A stretch of 64,000 nt of DNA. Origin: Pseudonocardia parietis. Lineage in GTDB: Bacteria; Actinomycetota; Actinomycetes; Mycobacteriales; Pseudonocardiaceae. The notes below the pieces were generated by a model. It had not been told where the DNA came from and ran no database searches. It saw only the letters and a program-made list of their open reading frames with translations. This document shows positions 50,338-58,792 of the stretch, one piece after another (the stretch's first letter is position 1; every line of letters starts with the position of its first letter). The DNA is taken from assembly GCF_017876315.1 (NCBI RefSeq), contig NZ_JAGINU010000001.1, positions 5,270,001 to 5,334,000 on the forward strand. The letters run 5' to 3'. The position numbers and the translations under genes are program-made.

Positions 50338-51215
50338 TCGTCGACCTCTGCCGGTCCGGGCGGGACGTCCTGGAGGCCGTACCGCGCGCGGACGTCCCCG
50401 GTGATCTCCGGCAGCTGCGCGCCCGCGACCGTCACCGCGAAGGCGCCCACCCGGACCGCGTGGCGTGCCGCGTCGGCCAGGGTGTCCCCGGCGGCGAGCC
50501 GGACCGCGACGGCGGCGAGGAACGCATCCCCGGAGCCGGTGGTGTCCAGCGGCTCCACCCGGAGCGCGTCGACCGTGGTCGTCGCACCGGCGTCGTCGAC
50601 CACGCAGCCCCGCGCACCGTGCGTGACGATCGTGCGGGCGACCGGGTGCTCCCCCAGCAGCGCGGCCTCGTGCTCGTTGACGACGAGGACGTCGGTGCTC
50701 TCCAGCAGCCCGTCCGGAACCGGCCCGAACGGGGAGAGGTTGAGCAGCACCGTCGTGCCGGCCGCGCGGGCGGCCCGGGCCGCGGCCAGCACCGTGTCCA
50801 GGGGGGCCTCCAAGGACAGCGTGAGCACCGCGACGCCGTCGAACGCCGGCAGGTCGCCCGCCGACAGGGTCCCGTTCGCACCGGGCGACACGACGATGGT
50901 GTTGTCCGCGCACGCGTCGACGGTGATCACCGCGGTACCGGTGGTGGCGTCCGGGCGGGTGGCGACCCGGGTGACGTCCACCCCGGCGGCGGCGACGGAG
51001 TCACGCACCAGCGTGCCGTGGGCGTCCGCTCCCACCGCGCCGACCATGGCGACGTCCCCGCCCAGCCGGGCGGCGGCGACGGCCTGGTTGGCGCCCTTCC
51101 CGCCGGGCCCGACCACGAGATCGGCCCCGGCGACCGTCTCCCCGGCGGACGGGAACCGCTCGGTCCGGACCACCAGGTCGGCGTTCAACGACCCGACCAC
51201 CAGCACCGCACTCAT
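50313..51215 (-). CDS. rbsK: ribokinase (PfkB family)
   Basis: Phosphorylates ribose (or a similar sugar) at O5. The 300 residues have the PfkB marks: VVGSLNADLVV at the start, VGPGGKGANQAVAAARLGG (about 34-52) and the catalytic DTTGSGDAF (about 224-232). It lies downstream of the MFS gene with a 4-bp overlap (ATGA) in a minus-strand operon with the nucleoside hydrolase. The natural reading is that it phosphorylates the ribose released by that enzyme. Confidence 0.92.
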   Translation of the reverse strand: MSAVLVVGSLNADLVVRTERFPSAGETVAGADLVVGPGGKGANQAVAAARLGGDVAMVGAVGADAHGTLVRDSVAAAGVDVTRVATRPDATTGTAVITVDACADNTIVVSPGANGTLSAGDLPAFDGVAVLTLSLEAPLDTVLAAARAARAAGTTVLLNLSPFGPVPDGLLESTDVLVVNEHEAALLGEHPVARTIVTHGARGCVVDDAGATTTVDALRVEPLDTTGSGDAFLAAVAVRLAAGDTLADAARHAVRVGAFAVTVAGAQLPEITGDVRARYGLQDVPPGPAEVDDHAKARRA

Positions 51216-52642
51216 CGCACGTCCTCCAGCTCCCGCGGCTGCGGGGTGCCCGTCTCGGCCGTCGCCGGCCGTGGGATCAGCAGCGACATCGCCAGCGCAC
51301 CGGCGGTGCAGGCGGCGCCGACCAGCATGCCCGCCGAGTACCCCGCGGTGCTCGCCTGCTCCGCGCCACCCACGGCCACCTGCACGGCGGGCAGGACCAC
51401 GAAGCTGATGCCGGCACCGAGGTTGAACGCGCCGGCGTTCAACCCGGGCAGCATCCCCGGGTTCTCGGGCGGGGACAGCACGATCCCCAGGCCGTTGAGC
51501 ATGATGTTGGCGATGCCGGCGTAGGTGACACCGAGTACCAGCGTCGCGATCACGAGCATGGTGAACGACCGGACCCCGCCGAACGCCATGAACAGCGTCG
51601 CGGCGACGCTGCCGGCGAGACCGATCCGCAGCACGAACCGGTAGCCGAGCACCGGCGCGATCCGGCCGGCGAACGGGCCGACGACCCACCCGATCAGCGC
51701 GTACGGCGCGAGCAGCGCCAGCGCGGTCAGGTCGGCCTGCAGCCCGAACCCGGCACCGGTGTTCTGGGCGAGCGAGGCGACCAGCCCGTTGACGACGGCG
51801 AACACCCCGGTCATGGTCAGCAGCGTCGTGCCGAGGGTGGCCCAGGTGGCCCGTCGGCGCAGGTACCGGGTCGCGATCAGCGGCTCCTCGGTGCGGTCCT
51901 GCAACCGCCAGAACACCACGAACGCCACCACGGCGAGGGCGCCGTACCCACCGACGAGCGGCCAGTTCGCCGCCGCGAGCGCGCCGGCCTCGTCGAACGC
52001 CATCAGCAGCGCCCCGACCGACACGACCAGCGGGGCGACGCCGCGCCAGTCCATCCGGGTGCCTGCCGACGGGCGCGACTCGACCCCCCACACCGCGACG
52101 AGCGCCAGCGCGACGACGGTCGTCGCGGCGATCACCCAGAAGATCGAACGGAATCCGAAGTGGGTGGCGAGCCAGCCGCCGAGGATCGCGTCGACCCCGG
52201 CGACGCCGCCGTTGACCGCGGTGATCAGGCCCAGCGCGGCGCCGTAGCGGCGCGGGTCGGCGATCTCGCTGCGCAGCATCAGCAGGCCGATCGGGACCAC
52301 CGGGCCGGTGATGCCCTGCAGGATCCGCCCGGCGAACAGCATCTCGACCGAGACGGCGAGGGCGGCGACCGCGCTGCCGACGAGCATCACGGCGAGCATG
52401 ACCAGCAGGACCCGCCTGCGGCCCGCGATGTCCGAGAGCCGCGGCAGGAACAGCGAGAACATCGCGGCCAGGGTGAAGAACATCGTCTGGGACAGACCGA
52501 TGGTCGCGTCGTCGGTGCCGAGCTCGCGGGCCATCGTGACCAGCGCGGGGCTGAGCATCGAGGCGTTGAGCTGGAACGCGACACAGGCGGCGAGGACGGC
52601 GACGATCAGCGTGACGACCGGCCGCCGGTCGGTGGCGGTCAT
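51212..52642 (-). CDS. MFS transporter
   Basis: Major facilitator of 476 residues with about 14 hydrophobic spans. MFS signatures include RLSDIAGRRRVLL (loop 2-3, about 69-81) and GRILQGITGP. Its place in the operon between the nucleoside hydrolase and ribokinase genes, overlapping both by 4 bp, suggests nucleoside or ribose transport, but drug-exporter relatives look alike. The ATG at 52642 overlaps the upstream stop. Confidence 0.87.
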   Translation of the reverse strand: MTATDRRPVVTLIVAVLAACVAFQLNASMLSPALVTMARELGTDDATIGLSQTMFFTLAAMFSLFLPRLSDIAGRRRVLLVMLAVMLVGSAVAALAVSVEMLFAGRILQGITGPVVPIGLLMLRSEIADPRRYGAALGLITAVNGGVAGVDAILGGWLATHFGFRSIFWVIAATTVVALALVAVWGVESRPSAGTRMDWRGVAPLVVSVGALLMAFDEAGALAAANWPLVGGYGALAVVAFVVFWRLQDRTEEPLIATRYLRRRATWATLGTTLLTMTGVFAVVNGLVASLAQNTGAGFGLQADLTALALLAPYALIGWVVGPFAGRIAPVLGYRFVLRIGLAGSVAATLFMAFGGVRSFTMLVIATLVLGVTYAGIANIMLNGLGIVLSPPENPGMLPGLNAGAFNLGAGISFVVLPAVQVAVGGAEQASTAGYSAGMLVGAACTAGALAMSLLIPRPATAETGTPQPRELEDVR

Positions 52643-53607
52643 GCGGACCGCTCCGTCACGCCGTTGCCGGGCTCGCCGATGCGGACCAGCGCGTCGGTCA
52701 CGAGGTCCCAGAACCGCGCGTGGTCGAGCTCGACGGCGGCGTGCGTGCGGCAGTCCGCCGGGGCGGGACGGCGCAGGTCGACGACCGTCATCCCGGTCGT
52801 GTGCCGGCCCGCCGTCTCGACGACGATCGGCGCCGCCACGGTACGGACGATCGTCGGGTCGATGACGTACGCGACCGCGCAGGGGTCGTGCACCGGGGGC
52901 GCCTCGAACCCCTGCGCGTCGCGGTAGCTGTGCTCGAAGAACTCGAGCAGCTCGTCGACGAACCGGGCGGGGCCGGTCCCGACGGTGCGGATCGCGTGCC
53001 GCACGGCCGGGGTGGCCAGGGCCTGGTGGGTCAGGTCCAGCCCGACCATGACGACCTCCCAGCCGGCCGAGAACACGGCGTCCGCGGCCTCCGGGTCGAT
53101 CGCGATGTTGAACTCCGCGACCGGGGTCAGGTTGCCGACGTGCACGCCACCGCCCATCAGCACCACCCGCCGCACCCGCTCGACGATCTCCGGGGCGCGC
53201 GCCGCGGCGAGGGCGATGTTGGTCAGGCCGCCGGTCGGGACCAGGGTCACGGTGCCCGGCTCGTGGGCCATGACGGTGTCGACGATCAGGTCGACGGCGT
53301 GCCCGCCGGTGACGCCGAAGGCGGGTTCGGGCAGCTCCGGCCCGTCCAGTCCGGTCTCGCCGTGGATGTCCACGGCGACCGCGACCTCGCGCTGCAGCGG
53401 CCGCTCGGCGCCGGCCGCGAACGGGACGCCGGTGATCCCGGCCAGCGTCGCCACCGACAGGGCGTTGCGGGTGACCTTCGGCAGGGTCTGGTTGCCCACC
53501 ACGGTGGTGACGGCGAGCAGCTCGATGTCGGGGCTGCCGTGGGCGAGCAGCAGGGCGATCGCGTCGTCGTGCCCGGGGTCGCAGTCCAGGATGATCTTCT
53601 CCGCCAT
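52639..53607 (-). CDS. inosine-uridine nucleoside hydrolase family protein
   Basis: Splits nucleosides into base and ribose with a calcium ion. The 322 residues have the metal site DCDPGHDDAIA (8-18), the TVVGNQTLPKVTRNA loop, TGGLTNIALA, MGGGVHVGNLTPVAEFNIAIDPEAA (in pieces) and the late HDPCAVAYVIDP. GAGGTGGAG precedes the ATG. It is the first gene of the minus-strand salvage operon and diverges from the LacI regulator. Confidence 0.93.
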   Translation of the reverse strand: MAEKIILDCDPGHDDAIALLLAHGSPDIELLAVTTVVGNQTLPKVTRNALSVATLAGITGVPFAAGAERPLQREVAVAVDIHGETGLDGPELPEPAFGVTGGHAVDLIVDTVMAHEPGTVTLVPTGGLTNIALAAARAPEIVERVRRVVLMGGGVHVGNLTPVAEFNIAIDPEAADAVFSAGWEVVMVGLDLTHQALATPAVRHAIRTVGTGPARFVDELLEFFEHSYRDAQGFEAPPVHDPCAVAYVIDPTIVRTVAAPIVVETAGRHTTGMTVVDLRRPAPADCRTHAAVELDHARFWDLVTDALVRIGEPGNGVTERSA

Positions 53608-53665
53608 GCGCGGATCTCCACCTCGTCGTAGATCTGGGTACTCGGCCGCAGCGCACTCTGCGACG

Positions 53666-53691
53666 TCAAGCGCGTGACGTCAAGCGCTTGA
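53666..53691. promoter_or_regulatory. two LacI-type operators between the salvage operon and its regulator
   Basis: TCAAGCGCTTGA (53680-53691) is a perfect 12-bp palindrome with the central CG typical of LacI-family sites. TCAAGCGCGTGA (53666-53677) is a one-mismatch copy 14 bp away. They lie about 60-85 bp before the hydrolase start and just ahead of the regulator gene, so the LacI protein probably controls both. Confidence 0.8.
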
Positions 53692-53708
53692 TGTGTGACG
53701 CGTACCGG

Positions 53709-53714
53709 TACCCT
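53709..53714 (+). promoter_or_regulatory. -10 box (TACCCT) of the lacI-type gene
   Basis: TANNNT motif 6 bp before the GTG at 53721; TTGATG at 53688-53693, partly inside the palindromic operator, may be the -35 box (15-bp spacer). Confidence 0.4.
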
Positions 53715-53720
53715 CACCGG

Positions 53721-54947
53721 GTGGACGGAGCGGGAGGGCCGCGGGTGACCGCGGCGATGGTGGCCGAGCGCGCCGGGACCAGTGTCTCGACCGTGTCGCT
53801 GGTGGTGAACGGCAAGTCTCGCGGGCGGGTCTCGCCGGCGATCACCGAGCGGGTGCGCACCGCGGTGCACGAGCTGGGCTACGTCGTCGACCACGCCGCG
53901 AGCTCGCTGGCCCGGGGACGCACCGACCTCGTCGTGCTGCTGGCCCCGGACCTGCCCAACCCCTACTTCGGCCGGGTCACGACCGGGATCCGCGAGGCGC
54001 TCGGCGACCGGCACCAGCTGATGCTGTCGGTCATCGCGAGCGGCACCCAGCCCGGCGCCGACGACGTCCGCCGGGTCGCGGCGTTCCGGCCGGCCGGCCT
54101 GCTGGTGCACGCGCCGTCGCCGACCTTCCTCGACGAGCTCGACCCGGGCGGCCCGCCGCTGGTGCTGCTCGACGCCCCCGGGTTCGAGGACCGTGCCGCG
54201 ACCGTCACCTTCGACCTGCGTCCCGGAGTCCGTGCCCTGGTCGGGCACCTCGCCGCGGCCGGGCACCGGACGATCGCCTACCTCGACGGGGCGACGCCGT
54301 CGGCCACCTTCGCCGTGCGTCGCGCGTGGCTGCGCGAGATCGCCGCGACGCACGGCATCACCGTGCTCGGCGCCGGCGACGACCCCGACCGCCCGCCGGC
54401 CGCCACCGGCCACGCCCGGGACGGTAGCGCCGGATCAGACCGTGCCCGGGACGGCAGCACCCGATCGGCCCGCACCCCGGACCACAGCACCCGACCGGAC
54501 CGCGCCCCGGACGACAGCGCCCGATCGGCCCGTACCCCGGACGGCAGCACCCGATCGGACCGTACCCCGGACGGCAGCGCCGGACCGGTGCGCGCCGGGC
54601 TCAGCCTGGACGCCGCCGCGGACACGGCGGTCGGCGCGATCCCCGGCTGGCTCGACGCGGGGGCGACGGCGGTCGTCGCGGCCGCCGACACCCTCGCCTA
54701 CGGGGTACTCGCCGCCGCCCACCGGCTGGGCCTCGACGTGCCCGGTGACCTCGCGGTCGCCGGTTTCGACGACCTGCCGTACTCACAGGTGACCGCTCCC
54801 CCGCTGACCAGCGTGGCGCTGCCCGCCGAGGAGCTGGGCCGCGCCGCCGCCCACCGGCTGACCGCGCTGCTCACCGGCACGGACACGCCCGGGCCCGCGC
54901 CGCTGGCGTCCCGCCTGGCCGTGCGCGCCAGCACCGCACCGCCGTGA
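53721..54947 (+). CDS. LacI-family regulator with an inserted repeat array
   Basis: One-domain HTH plus periplasmic-binding-like sensor. From the GTG at 53721 it has 408 residues: HTH at about 9-32 (VTAAMVAERAGTSVSTVSLVVNG), ligand domain with GHRTIAYLDG, and the conserved VPGDLAVAGFDDLPYSQVTAPPLTS near the end. Residues about 233-292 are six copies of a ten-residue unit (RDGSTRSARA type) placed in a surface loop of the ligand domain; normal LacI proteins are about 340 residues. The GTG at 53745 (good Shine-Dalgarno GGGAGG) is an alternative start. Position and operators make it the regulator of the nucleoside salvage genes. Confidence 0.88.
   Translation: MDGAGGPRVTAAMVAERAGTSVSTVSLVVNGKSRGRVSPAITERVRTAVHELGYVVDHAASSLARGRTDLVVLLAPDLPNPYFGRVTTGIREALGDRHQLMLSVIASGTQPGADDVRRVAAFRPAGLLVHAPSPTFLDELDPGGPPLVLLDAPGFEDRAATVTFDLRPGVRALVGHLAAAGHRTIAYLDGATPSATFAVRRAWLREIAATHGITVLGAGDDPDRPPAATGHARDGSAGSDRARDGSTRSARTPDHSTRPDRAPDDSARSARTPDGSTRSDRTPDGSAGPVRAGLSLDAAADTAVGAIPGWLDAGATAVVAAADTLAYGVLAAAHRLGLDVPGDLAVAGFDDLPYSQVTAPPLTSVALPAEELGRAAAHRLTALLTGTDTPGPAPLASRLAVRASTAPP
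54417..54596 (+). repeat. six in-frame 30-bp tandem repeats inside the LacI-type gene
   Basis: Units begin at 54417, 54447, 54477, 54507, 54537 and 54567, each near CCGGACGGCAGCACCCGATC plus GGACCGTACC. Since 30 is a multiple of 3, gain or loss of a unit keeps the frame. The encoded units are Asp/Ser/Thr/Arg-rich. Confidence 0.92.
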
Positions 54948-54993
54948 ACCGGACACACCCGGGACCCGCGTGTCTCAGAGCAGCACGCGCGAC

Positions 54994-55743
54994 TCAGAGC
55001 AGCACGACGACCACAAGGACCAGCACGGCACCGGCCGCGTAGCCGGCGGCCCGGCGCACCGCCGCGCGGCTGCCCGTCCGGCCGCCCTCGATGTGGTCGC
55101 TGCGCTCGGACGCGGTCATCGTGAGCGGCTGCTCCGGCGACGCCGCGATCCGCACCTCGTCGCCGTGCAGGCGGGCCTCGCCGATCACGGTGAGCCGGGT
55201 ACCCGGCTCGATCCGCCACTCGGTGCGCTCGTGGCCCAGTGTCGGGTCGAGCATCCGGAAGACCCCGAAGTCCCGCTCCCCTCCGAGTCCGGGCTCGTGC
55301 TCGTCGCGGCGCCGCTCGGCGGCCGGGACGTCGACCTGCGCGTCCCGGGTGTCGACGAGCACCGCCGCGTCGCCGTCCCGCAGCCGGAACCGGGTGTCCC
55401 ACCGCCGGTCACCGACGACGTCGTGGTCGGTGCCGCCCTTCTTCCCGCGCGAGAGCCGCACCTCGAGCACCCGGAACCACACCGATGCGGTCCCGCTGAC
55501 CGGCGCGGGCCGGGCGCCCTCCGCCGTCGCCTCGACGGTCCCGGTGAGGGCGACGACCTTCCGGAACGCACCGGCCCCGAGATCGGACCGCACCGCGTCG
55601 GCCATCCCGACCAGCTCGGCGACGCCGGCGTGAGTAGCGCCGAGCCCGCGGGTCCACCGGGCGTGACCGGCACGGGCCTCGCCGAACGCCGTCCAGGCCC
55701 GCCACCCGAGGATCCCCACGAGTACCAGCAGCACCAGCTCCAT
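54994..55743 (-). CDS. GIDE-domain membrane protein
   Basis: The 249-residue protein has an N-terminal membrane helix (about 1-16), a GIDE-type domain (about 55-215; PAPVSGTASVWFRVLEVRLSR is in the typical place) and a C-terminal helix (about 232-249). GIDE domains are named from eukaryotic mitochondrial E3 ligases, but this protein has no RING finger, so ligase activity is not expected. Function unknown. A TAGGCT box 6 bp upstream suggests a leaderless transcript. The last 14 bp of the gene and its stop are duplicated just downstream (about 54973-54986). Confidence 0.72.
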   Translation of the reverse strand: MELVLLVLVGILGWRAWTAFGEARAGHARWTRGLGATHAGVAELVGMADAVRSDLGAGAFRKVVALTGTVEATAEGARPAPVSGTASVWFRVLEVRLSRGKKGGTDHDVVGDRRWDTRFRLRDGDAAVLVDTRDAQVDVPAAERRRDEHEPGLGGERDFGVFRMLDPTLGHERTEWRIEPGTRLTVIGEARLHGDEVRIAASPEQPLTMTASERSDHIEGGRTGSRAAVRRAAGYAAGAVLVLVVVVLL

Positions 55744-55749
55744 GCGCGG

Positions 55750-55755
55750 AGCCTA
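55750..55755 (-). promoter_or_regulatory. -10 box (TAGGCT) of the leaderless GIDE gene
   Basis: TANNNT motif 6 bp before the ATG at 55743. It lies next to the hairpin that ends aroG. Confidence 0.45.
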
Positions 55756-55779
55756 GCCGGACGAATCGGACATCCGGCT
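55755..55779. terminator. short hairpin downstream of aroG
   Basis: AGCCGGA and TCCGGCT (55755-55761, 55773-55779) enclose 11 bases, 9 bp after the aroG stop. Weak; it also overlaps the promoter zone of the next gene. Confidence 0.4.
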
Positions 55780-55787
55780 CGGTAGTA

Positions 55788-57191
55788 CTACCCGCGCAGC
55801 ATCTCCGCGACGAGGAACGCCAGCTCCAGGCTCTGCTGGGTGTTCAGCCGCGGGTCGCAGGCGGTCTCGTAACGCCCGGCCAGGTCGGTGTCGGAGATTC
55901 GCTGCGCGCCGCCCAGGCACTCGGTGACGTCCTCGCCGGTGACCTCGACGTGGATGCCGCCCGGGTGCGTGCCCAGCGAGCGGTGCACCTCGAAGAAGCC
56001 CTGCACCTCGTCGACGATCCGGTCGAAGTGCCGGGTCTTGTACCCCGTGGAGGCCTCGTGGGTGTTGCCGTGCATCGGGTCGCACTGCCAGATCACCTTG
56101 TGCCCGGAGGCGGTGACCTTCTCGACGATCGCCGGCAGCACGTCGCGGACCTTGTCGTTGCCCATCCGGGAGATCAGCGACAGCCGGCCCGGACGGTTGT
56201 GCGGGTCGAGCCGCTCGACGTACTCGACGGCCTGGTCCGGCGTCGTCGTCGGGCCGATCTTCATGCCGATCGGGTTGGCCAGCAGCTCCGCGAACGCGAC
56301 GTGTGCGCCGTCGAGCTGGCGGGTGCGCTCCCCGATCCAGAGGAAGTGCGTGGACAGGTCGTAGAGCTTCGGCGACGCGCCGCCGCTGTCGTCACGCTCG
56401 AGGTCCAGGCGCAGCATGGCGCGCTCGTAGTCGAGCAGCAGCGCCTCGTGGCTGGCGTAGAACTCGACCTGGTGCAGGTTGTGGTCCTGCACGCCGCAGG
56501 CGTCCATGAACCGGACCGCGCGGTCGATCTCGGCGGCGACGGCCTCGTACCGCACGCCCGCCGCCGAGGTCCGCACGAAGTCCTTGTTCCAGTCGTGCAC
56601 CTTGGTCAGGTCGGCCATGCCGGTCGCGGTCAGGCCGCGGACCATGTTCATCGCGGCGGACGCGTTCGCGTAGGCGCGGATCATCCGGGACGGGTCCGGG
56701 ATCCGGGCCTGCGGGTCGGGGGCGAGCGCGTTGACGATGTCCCCGCGGTAGGATGGCAGGCCCGCCGAGTCGATCGAGCTGCTGCGCGGCTTGGCGTACT
56801 GGCCGGCGATCCGGCCGACCTTCACCACCGGCAGCGACGCGCCGTAGGTCAGCACGACGGCCATCTGCAGCAACGTGCGGATCGTGGCCCTGATGTGCGG
56901 CTCGGTGTTGTCGACGAACGTCTCGGCGCAGTCGCCGCCCTGCAGCAGGAACGCCTCGCCGTTCGCGACGTCGGCCAGCCGGGTCTGCAGCCGGTCCACC
57001 TCGGGCGGCAGCACCACCGGCGGCACGGACTCCAGGACCGTCCGCACGTGGCCGACGTTCTCCGGGTCGGGCCACTCGGGCTGCTGCGCGGCGGGACGGG
57101 AGAGGGCGTCGTCCAGCGCGGAGCGCAGGTCCGCGGGCAGCGGCGGCAGCTCCGGGAGGACGTCGATCGGCGCGTCGACGGACCAGTTCAC
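55788..57191 (-). CDS. aroG: class II 3-deoxy-D-arabino-heptulosonate 7-phosphate synthase
   Basis: First step of the shikimate pathway, joining phosphoenolpyruvate and erythrose 4-phosphate. The 467 residues have class II marks: LPPEVDRLQ, FLLQGGDCAETF, VGRIAGQYAKPRS, HFLWIGERTRQLDGAHVAF in pieces, KIGPTT, VIWQCDPMHGNTHE and HVEVTGEDVTECLGGA. In M. tuberculosis this enzyme also partners chorismate mutase. The GTG start has TAGGCT 7 bp upstream, although the gene also follows the exoribonuclease gene by 10 bp. Confidence 0.96.
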   Translation of the reverse strand: MNWSVDAPIDVLPELPPLPADLRSALDDALSRPAAQQPEWPDPENVGHVRTVLESVPPVVLPPEVDRLQTRLADVANGEAFLLQGGDCAETFVDNTEPHIRATIRTLLQMAVVLTYGASLPVVKVGRIAGQYAKPRSSSIDSAGLPSYRGDIVNALAPDPQARIPDPSRMIRAYANASAAMNMVRGLTATGMADLTKVHDWNKDFVRTSAAGVRYEAVAAEIDRAVRFMDACGVQDHNLHQVEFYASHEALLLDYERAMLRLDLERDDSGGASPKLYDLSTHFLWIGERTRQLDGAHVAFAELLANPIGMKIGPTTTPDQAVEYVERLDPHNRPGRLSLISRMGNDKVRDVLPAIVEKVTASGHKVIWQCDPMHGNTHEASTGYKTRHFDRIVDEVQGFFEVHRSLGTHPGGIHVEVTGEDVTECLGGAQRISDTDLAGRYETACDPRLNTQQSLELAFLVAEMLRG

Positions 57192-57198
57192 GGGGACC

Positions 57199-57204
57199 AG
57201 CCTA
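57199..57204 (-). promoter_or_regulatory. -10 box (TAGGCT) of aroG
   Basis: TANNNT motif 7 bp before the aroG GTG, overlapping the stop of the upstream gene. It would give aroG an internal leaderless promoter in addition to read-through. Confidence 0.45.
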
Positions 57205-57720
57205 GGCCTGTGCGCTCGGCGCCGGCGTCCCGGCCCCCGTCCCGAGGACCTCGGAGATCACCTCCCACCGGCGCAGGTTGTGCCGGGCGTCGGCGAGCGC
57301 GTCGTGCGCGTCCGGGGGCGGCACCGGCAGGGTCGGACGCCCGGCGTCCTCCCAGCGCTGGCGCAGCTCCCGGGTGAACCGGGGCATCGCCCGCGGCAGC
57401 GCGGGCATCGCGCCCCACAGCTGGCAGAGCACGACGTGGTCGTAGGCGGCGATCCAGGCCCACAGCTCGACGTCACCGGGCGCCGAGGTGCAGAACTCGA
57501 GCAGCTCGTCCCGGATCCGGGACCGGGACATCCACGCCCGGTCCGCCGGCGACGGCAGCTTGGGCAGCACGTTGGCGCGCACCCACTTGCCGGCCCGGTC
57601 CGGGTCGAACTCGGTGGAGACCGCGTAGAACTCGCGGCCGTCCTCACCGACGACGCCGATCGACACCAGGTCGATCGTGGTGCCGTCCTCGATGAACTCG
57701 CAGTCGTAGAAGAAGCGCAT
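57202..57720 (-). CDS. DEDDh 3'-5' exoribonuclease (Rv2179c-like)
   Basis: RNase T-like fold exoribonuclease; the M. tuberculosis counterpart Rv2179c degrades RNA 3' overhangs. The 172 residues have the acidic pairs MRFFYDCEFIEDG (Asp 6, Glu 8), an Asp in AAYDHVVL, and DAHDALADARHN with the late His/Asp. The ATG at 57720 puts the first catalytic Asp at residue 6, as in relatives. It precedes aroG by 10 bp, the same order as in mycobacteria. Confidence 0.9.
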   Translation of the reverse strand: MRFFYDCEFIEDGTTIDLVSIGVVGEDGREFYAVSTEFDPDRAGKWVRANVLPKLPSPADRAWMSRSRIRDELLEFCTSAPGDVELWAWIAAYDHVVLCQLWGAMPALPRAMPRFTRELRQRWEDAGRPTLPVPPPDAHDALADARHNLRRWEVISEVLGTGAGTPAPSAQA

Positions 57721-57876
57721 ACCCGATCCGTTGTTGCTGGTCAGCGGCCGTTCATCGGCCGCCCGGTCCCCATCTGAGCCTACGTGTCCGGCCGGTGACC
57801 GACGCCCGTGGAGCGCCGGCGACGCCTCGCGTACGGGACACTCCACGACCGGTGATCACGCACCGGCCGGCGGGCG
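57721..57876. other. intergenic region after plsC
   Basis: Contains a short hairpin CCGGTG/CACCGG (57849-57854 and 57861-57866) that may end the acyltransferase transcript. No gene seen. Confidence 0.3.
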
Positions 57877-58632
57877 TCAGCTCGCCCGCGAGTCCGGCAC
57901 GTTCGCGTCGGGCCGCTGTCCCGACGAGCGGGACGGGGCGGGCGGCGGCGAGTCGGTCGCGGCCCGCTCCTTGACCGACGCGGCGTAGAGGTCGACGTAG
58001 GTCTGCCCGGACAGCTCCATGAGGTTGTACATGATCTCGTCGGTCATCGACCGCTCGATGAACCGGTCCCCGGCCATGCCCTCGTAGCGGCTGAAGTCCA
58101 GCGGCTCACCGATGACGATCTGCACCTTGCGCGGGCGCCACATCTTCGAGCCGATCGGGTTCACCCTGTCGGTCCCGACCATCGCGACCGGGATCACCGG
58201 GACGCCGGCCTCCAGGGCCATCCGGGCGACACCGGTCTTGCCCTTGTAGAGCCTGCCGTCGGGTGAGCGGGTGCCCTCCGGGTAGATGCCGAGGAGCTTC
58301 GCCTCGCCGAGCAGCCGTACCGCGGTGTCCATCGCCGCGCGCGCCGCGGACCCGCCGGAGCGGTCCACCGGCACCTGGCCGACGCCGGTGAAGAACTGCT
58401 TCTTGAACCAGCCGCGGACACCGGGCTCGGTGAAGTACTCGCGCTTGGCCAGGAAGGTCACCCGGCGCGGCAGCATCAACGGGAGGAAGAACGAGTCGGC
58501 GACCGCCAGGTGGTTGCTGGCGAGGATCGCGCCGCCGTGGAGGGGCACGTTCTCCGCGCCCTTGATCTCGGGTCGGCAGAACAACCGCATCAGCGGGCCG
58601 AGCAGGACGAACTTGGACCACCAGTACAGCAC
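57877..58632 (-). CDS. 1-acylglycerol-3-phosphate acyltransferase (PlsC family)
   Basis: Membrane-bound acyltransferase for phospholipid synthesis, in the place of Rv2182c. The 251 residues have the HX4D motif in SNHLAVADS (about 40-48), the substrate motif YPEGTRSPDGRLY (about 116-128) and VPVIPVAMVGTD. The Ser/Pro-rich tail of about 25 residues is extra. Substrate preference cannot be read from the sequence. Confidence 0.9.
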   Translation of the reverse strand: MLYWWSKFVLLGPLMRLFCRPEIKGAENVPLHGGAILASNHLAVADSFFLPLMLPRRVTFLAKREYFTEPGVRGWFKKQFFTGVGQVPVDRSGGSAARAAMDTAVRLLGEAKLLGIYPEGTRSPDGRLYKGKTGVARMALEAGVPVIPVAMVGTDRVNPIGSKMWRPRKVQIVIGEPLDFSRYEGMAGDRFIERSMTDEIMYNLMELSGQTYVDLYAASVKERAATDSPPPAPSRSSGQRPDANVPDSRAS

Positions 58633-58792
58633 CCTGCGCTGCCTCCCTACCGACTTCGCCGGGTCAGCCTACGGAGCGTCCGCCGCTCCTCACAACGGGG
58701 CCGTGCTCACGCCCGGTGTGCGTCCCGGCACGGCGGTGGCCCGGGTGGGGCGGCATGACAGGATGGGCCGGCACGAGCCGGGAAGGACGGGC

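Noticed and set aside
53688..53720. LacI-type gene starting at the ATG at 53688
   Set aside because: That ATG lies inside the palindromic operator and the -35 region; starts at 53721 or 53745 fit the HTH and promoter better.
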